A stretch of DNA of 64,000 nt, from NCBI RefSeq assembly GCF_905171765.1, contig NC_053390.1:163004666-163068665 (forward strand), written 5' to 3'. This document shows, in pieces, positions 63,918 through 64,000 of this stretch. This DNA is from Bufo bufo. Lineage: Eukaryota > Chordata > Amphibia > Anura > Bufonidae. The notes under the pieces were generated by a model. The model made no database searches and was not told where the DNA came from. It saw only the letters and a program-made list of their open reading frames with translations. Both the position numbers and the translations under genes were made by a program. Position 1 is the stretch's first letter, and each line of letters starts with the position of its first letter.

Positions 63918-64000
63918 GCTGCTGACTGAAAAAATATGAGACTTGTACTGTTATAGCTGGCTAAGTGTACATCTATACACATGACAGCTGCTCATATATA

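Overview
The window looks like intergenic and intronic DNA from the large, repeat-rich genome of a frog or toad (anuran amphibian). The case rests on content. CR1-type LINEs with octamer tails, three Penelope-like elements, a BEL/Pao element, a chromodomain Ty3/gypsy element, Tc1/mariner, hAT and PIF/Harbinger transposons lie together. Many inverted-repeat MITEs carry motifs I recall from anuran genomes (ends such as GGCTACTTTCACAC, GGCTCCATTCACACG, TAGGGATGAGC). No bacterial gene, operon or CRISPR array was seen. The species cannot be named from sequence alone.

Only one host gene is recognisable. It lies on the + strand between about 6.73 and 14.26 kb and is assembled here by hand from splice signals. 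A TATA box is followed by seven small coding exons whose joined reading frame is open and predicts a secreted protein of about 173 residues. It has a signal peptide, three N-glycosylation sequons, six cysteines after the signal peptide and a C-terminal helix resembling the last helix of TSLP and IL-7. I call it an IL-7/TSLP-family four-helix cytokine. Its introns hold five to seven MITEs and a SINE-like repeat.

Layout. 0-3.1 kb: two palindromic elements, then a 2.3 kb satellite of about 170 bp units that contain a MITE-like palindrome. 3.1-6.7 kb: repeat debris, a 0.2 kb direct duplication, a MITE and a GATA microsatellite. 6.7-14.3 kb: the cytokine gene. 14.3-27.2 kb: MITEs (several hAT-type with perfect 8-bp target duplications), a CR1 3' end, two Tc1 remnants and a solo LTR that itself carries a MITE. 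27.5-33.3 kb: a frog interspersed repeat and two Penelope-like elements, one between inverted pLTR-like arms with hammerhead-like motifs. 33.5-36.0 kb: a BEL/Pao gag-protease-RT fragment on the minus strand. 36.1-59.8 kb: apparently one decayed autonomous PIF/Harbinger transposon (divergent Myb/SANT-like and DDE genes) swollen by nested insertions: a DD41D mariner, hAT in hAT, a young chromovirus inserted in the transposase exon, a hAT in the transposase intron, and a CR1 with a 26-bp target duplication. 59.8-64 kb: a third Penelope fragment, a 0.9 kb inverted repeat, a C-rich minisatellite and a tRNA-like sequence.

The mobile genes do not form a shared pathway; the nesting gives an order of insertion. 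Harbinger is oldest, then mariner, hAT and CR1 insertions, with the chromovirus (near-identical LTRs) among the youngest. All gene calls are from reading motifs by eye; no database search was run.
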